From Nematostella vectensis (taxonomy: Eukaryota; Cnidaria; Anthozoa; Actiniaria; Edwardsiidae), in the NCBI RefSeq assembly GCF_932526225.1, contig NC_064037.1:1426001-1490000 (forward strand): a DNA stretch of 64,000 nucleotides. Reading direction: 5' to 3'. The notes under the pieces were generated by a model. That model did no database searches. It saw nothing but the letters and a program-made list of their open reading frames with translations, and was not told the DNA's origin. Positions 63,159 through 64,000 of the stretch are shown piece by piece (positions within the stretch are counted from its first letter, which is position 1; the number at the start of each line of letters is the position of its first letter). Both the position numbers and the translations under genes were made by a program.

Positions 63159-64000
63159 ACGGGACAGATATGACATGCAGTACCAAAATAAACACCCGAT
63201 AACGGAAAATACAACTATTACAACTGATTTCAAGGTCGGATACCAATAACACATCCAAAATGTGTTTTACACATCGGATGCAGTCTGCTGTGGATTTTAA
63301 TCTTGAAGGAAAGATAATCCAGTGTAGGTTATAGAAATCTCGTTGTTGAAATGTTACGCAAGCTTTCTCACAACGAGCGGAATCAGCATTTTACCACAGC
63401 AAAATAAAACATGGATGATTCCCACCTCGCCAGGACATGTCTTGGCGCGCTTAGAGACCTGTAAGAATGTTTTTTTTTCCTTTACCCAGTAAGTAGATCT
63501 GCCCGACGGGGTGCTCCCCAGAGCCGTTTGTGATCGAGTGCGCGTCATTAGAGCTCTTTACGGGAACTCGGAAATGTAAGAATGCACAAGGAATGCACAT
63601 TTCTATCGAAACAGTGTTTTGTTTGCTCTGATATGGTAGATAGGGCTTAGCCGTTTCGAAAACTTTGTTATGAAGATAAACAAACGTTAAATGGTTAATT
63701 AGTTTTTTCTTATAACAGACATAACGGATTATTTCCTTCTAAGTATTACGTTAGAGAAAACTGGAATTATGCGCTTTCTCAAGGAATACAGTTGTACTCC
63801 CACTGTCGAAATTCCGCCACTGCCACACTAAGGAGGTATTACTTGGCCAATGCCTAAGGAGACATTATTTGAAAGAGGCATTTAATTCAAACTAAAATCT
63901 GCCGCGAGAGGCGAGAAATGCGTGCAATGCGTACATACGTCTAGTTATTTTGACACTCGATGAATCATCAGAAACAGCTCTATTCTACGCTTTATTTTAA
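63159..64000. other. Host DNA right of the transposon, no gene seen
   Basis: No frame with a recognisable domain. Joined to 39499 in the absence of the element, it would restore the pre-insertion site with one TCTGGGG. Confidence 0.45.

Overview
This looks like a stretch of an intron-rich animal genome, about 60% A+T, with short AG-bounded introns, many minisatellites and several DNA transposons. The three host genes I could fully assemble (DSCC1, SELENOI/EPT1-like, PPM1G) are clear metazoan orthologues. Gene structure and repeat style fit an anthozoan cnidarian such as a sea anemone (Nematostella-like); that placement is inference, not proof. Layout: 1-9.1 kb holds no gene I can support, only a 45-bp and a 31-bp minisatellite. 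At 9.2-9.9 kb, minus strand, are the first two exons of a TPR protein whose remainder I cannot find. 10-16.2 kb is repeat-rich intergenic DNA (a foldback MITE, an ATT microsatellite, a G-rich minisatellite). 16.3-22.3 kb is a complete 12-exon DSCC1 (sister-chromatid cohesion, Ctf18-RFC). 23.0-26.3 kb is an apparently intact hAT-type transposon with TIRs, a 5-bp target duplication and an uninterrupted 802-aa transposase. 26.7-31.0 kb, minus, is a 9-exon ethanolaminephosphotransferase whose reading frame ends just before the position of the vertebrate selenocysteine. It is head to head, 625 bp away, with an 11-exon PPM1G (31.6-36.4 kb, plus). The main discovery is at 39,507-63,151: a 23,645-bp DNA transposon bounded by 90-bp terminal inverted repeats that differ at one base, flanked by a perfect 7-bp duplication TCTGGGG. 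Gene A (plus, 17 exons, 1210 aa) starts 54 bp inside the left TIR; it is a KDZ (Kyakuja-Dileera-Zisupton) type transposase with N-terminal Cys-rich zinc clusters and, unusually, a C-terminal papain-like cysteine-peptidase-like domain. Gene B (plus, 2 exons, 403 aa) has two C2H2-like fingers, a long acidic segment and a Cys-rich C-terminus. Gene C (minus, at least 7 exons) appears to start 31 bp inside the right TIR and runs inward; it has a Cys cluster, a Pro/Thr repeat region and a conserved-looking C-terminal module of unknown function. All exon phases in gene A, gene B and the 3' part of gene C join without a frameshift, so the element looks young and possibly autonomous. A second theme is minisatellites that begin at or straddle 5' splice sites in DSCC1, PPM1G and SELENOI introns, in two cases carrying copied exon ends and splice donors.
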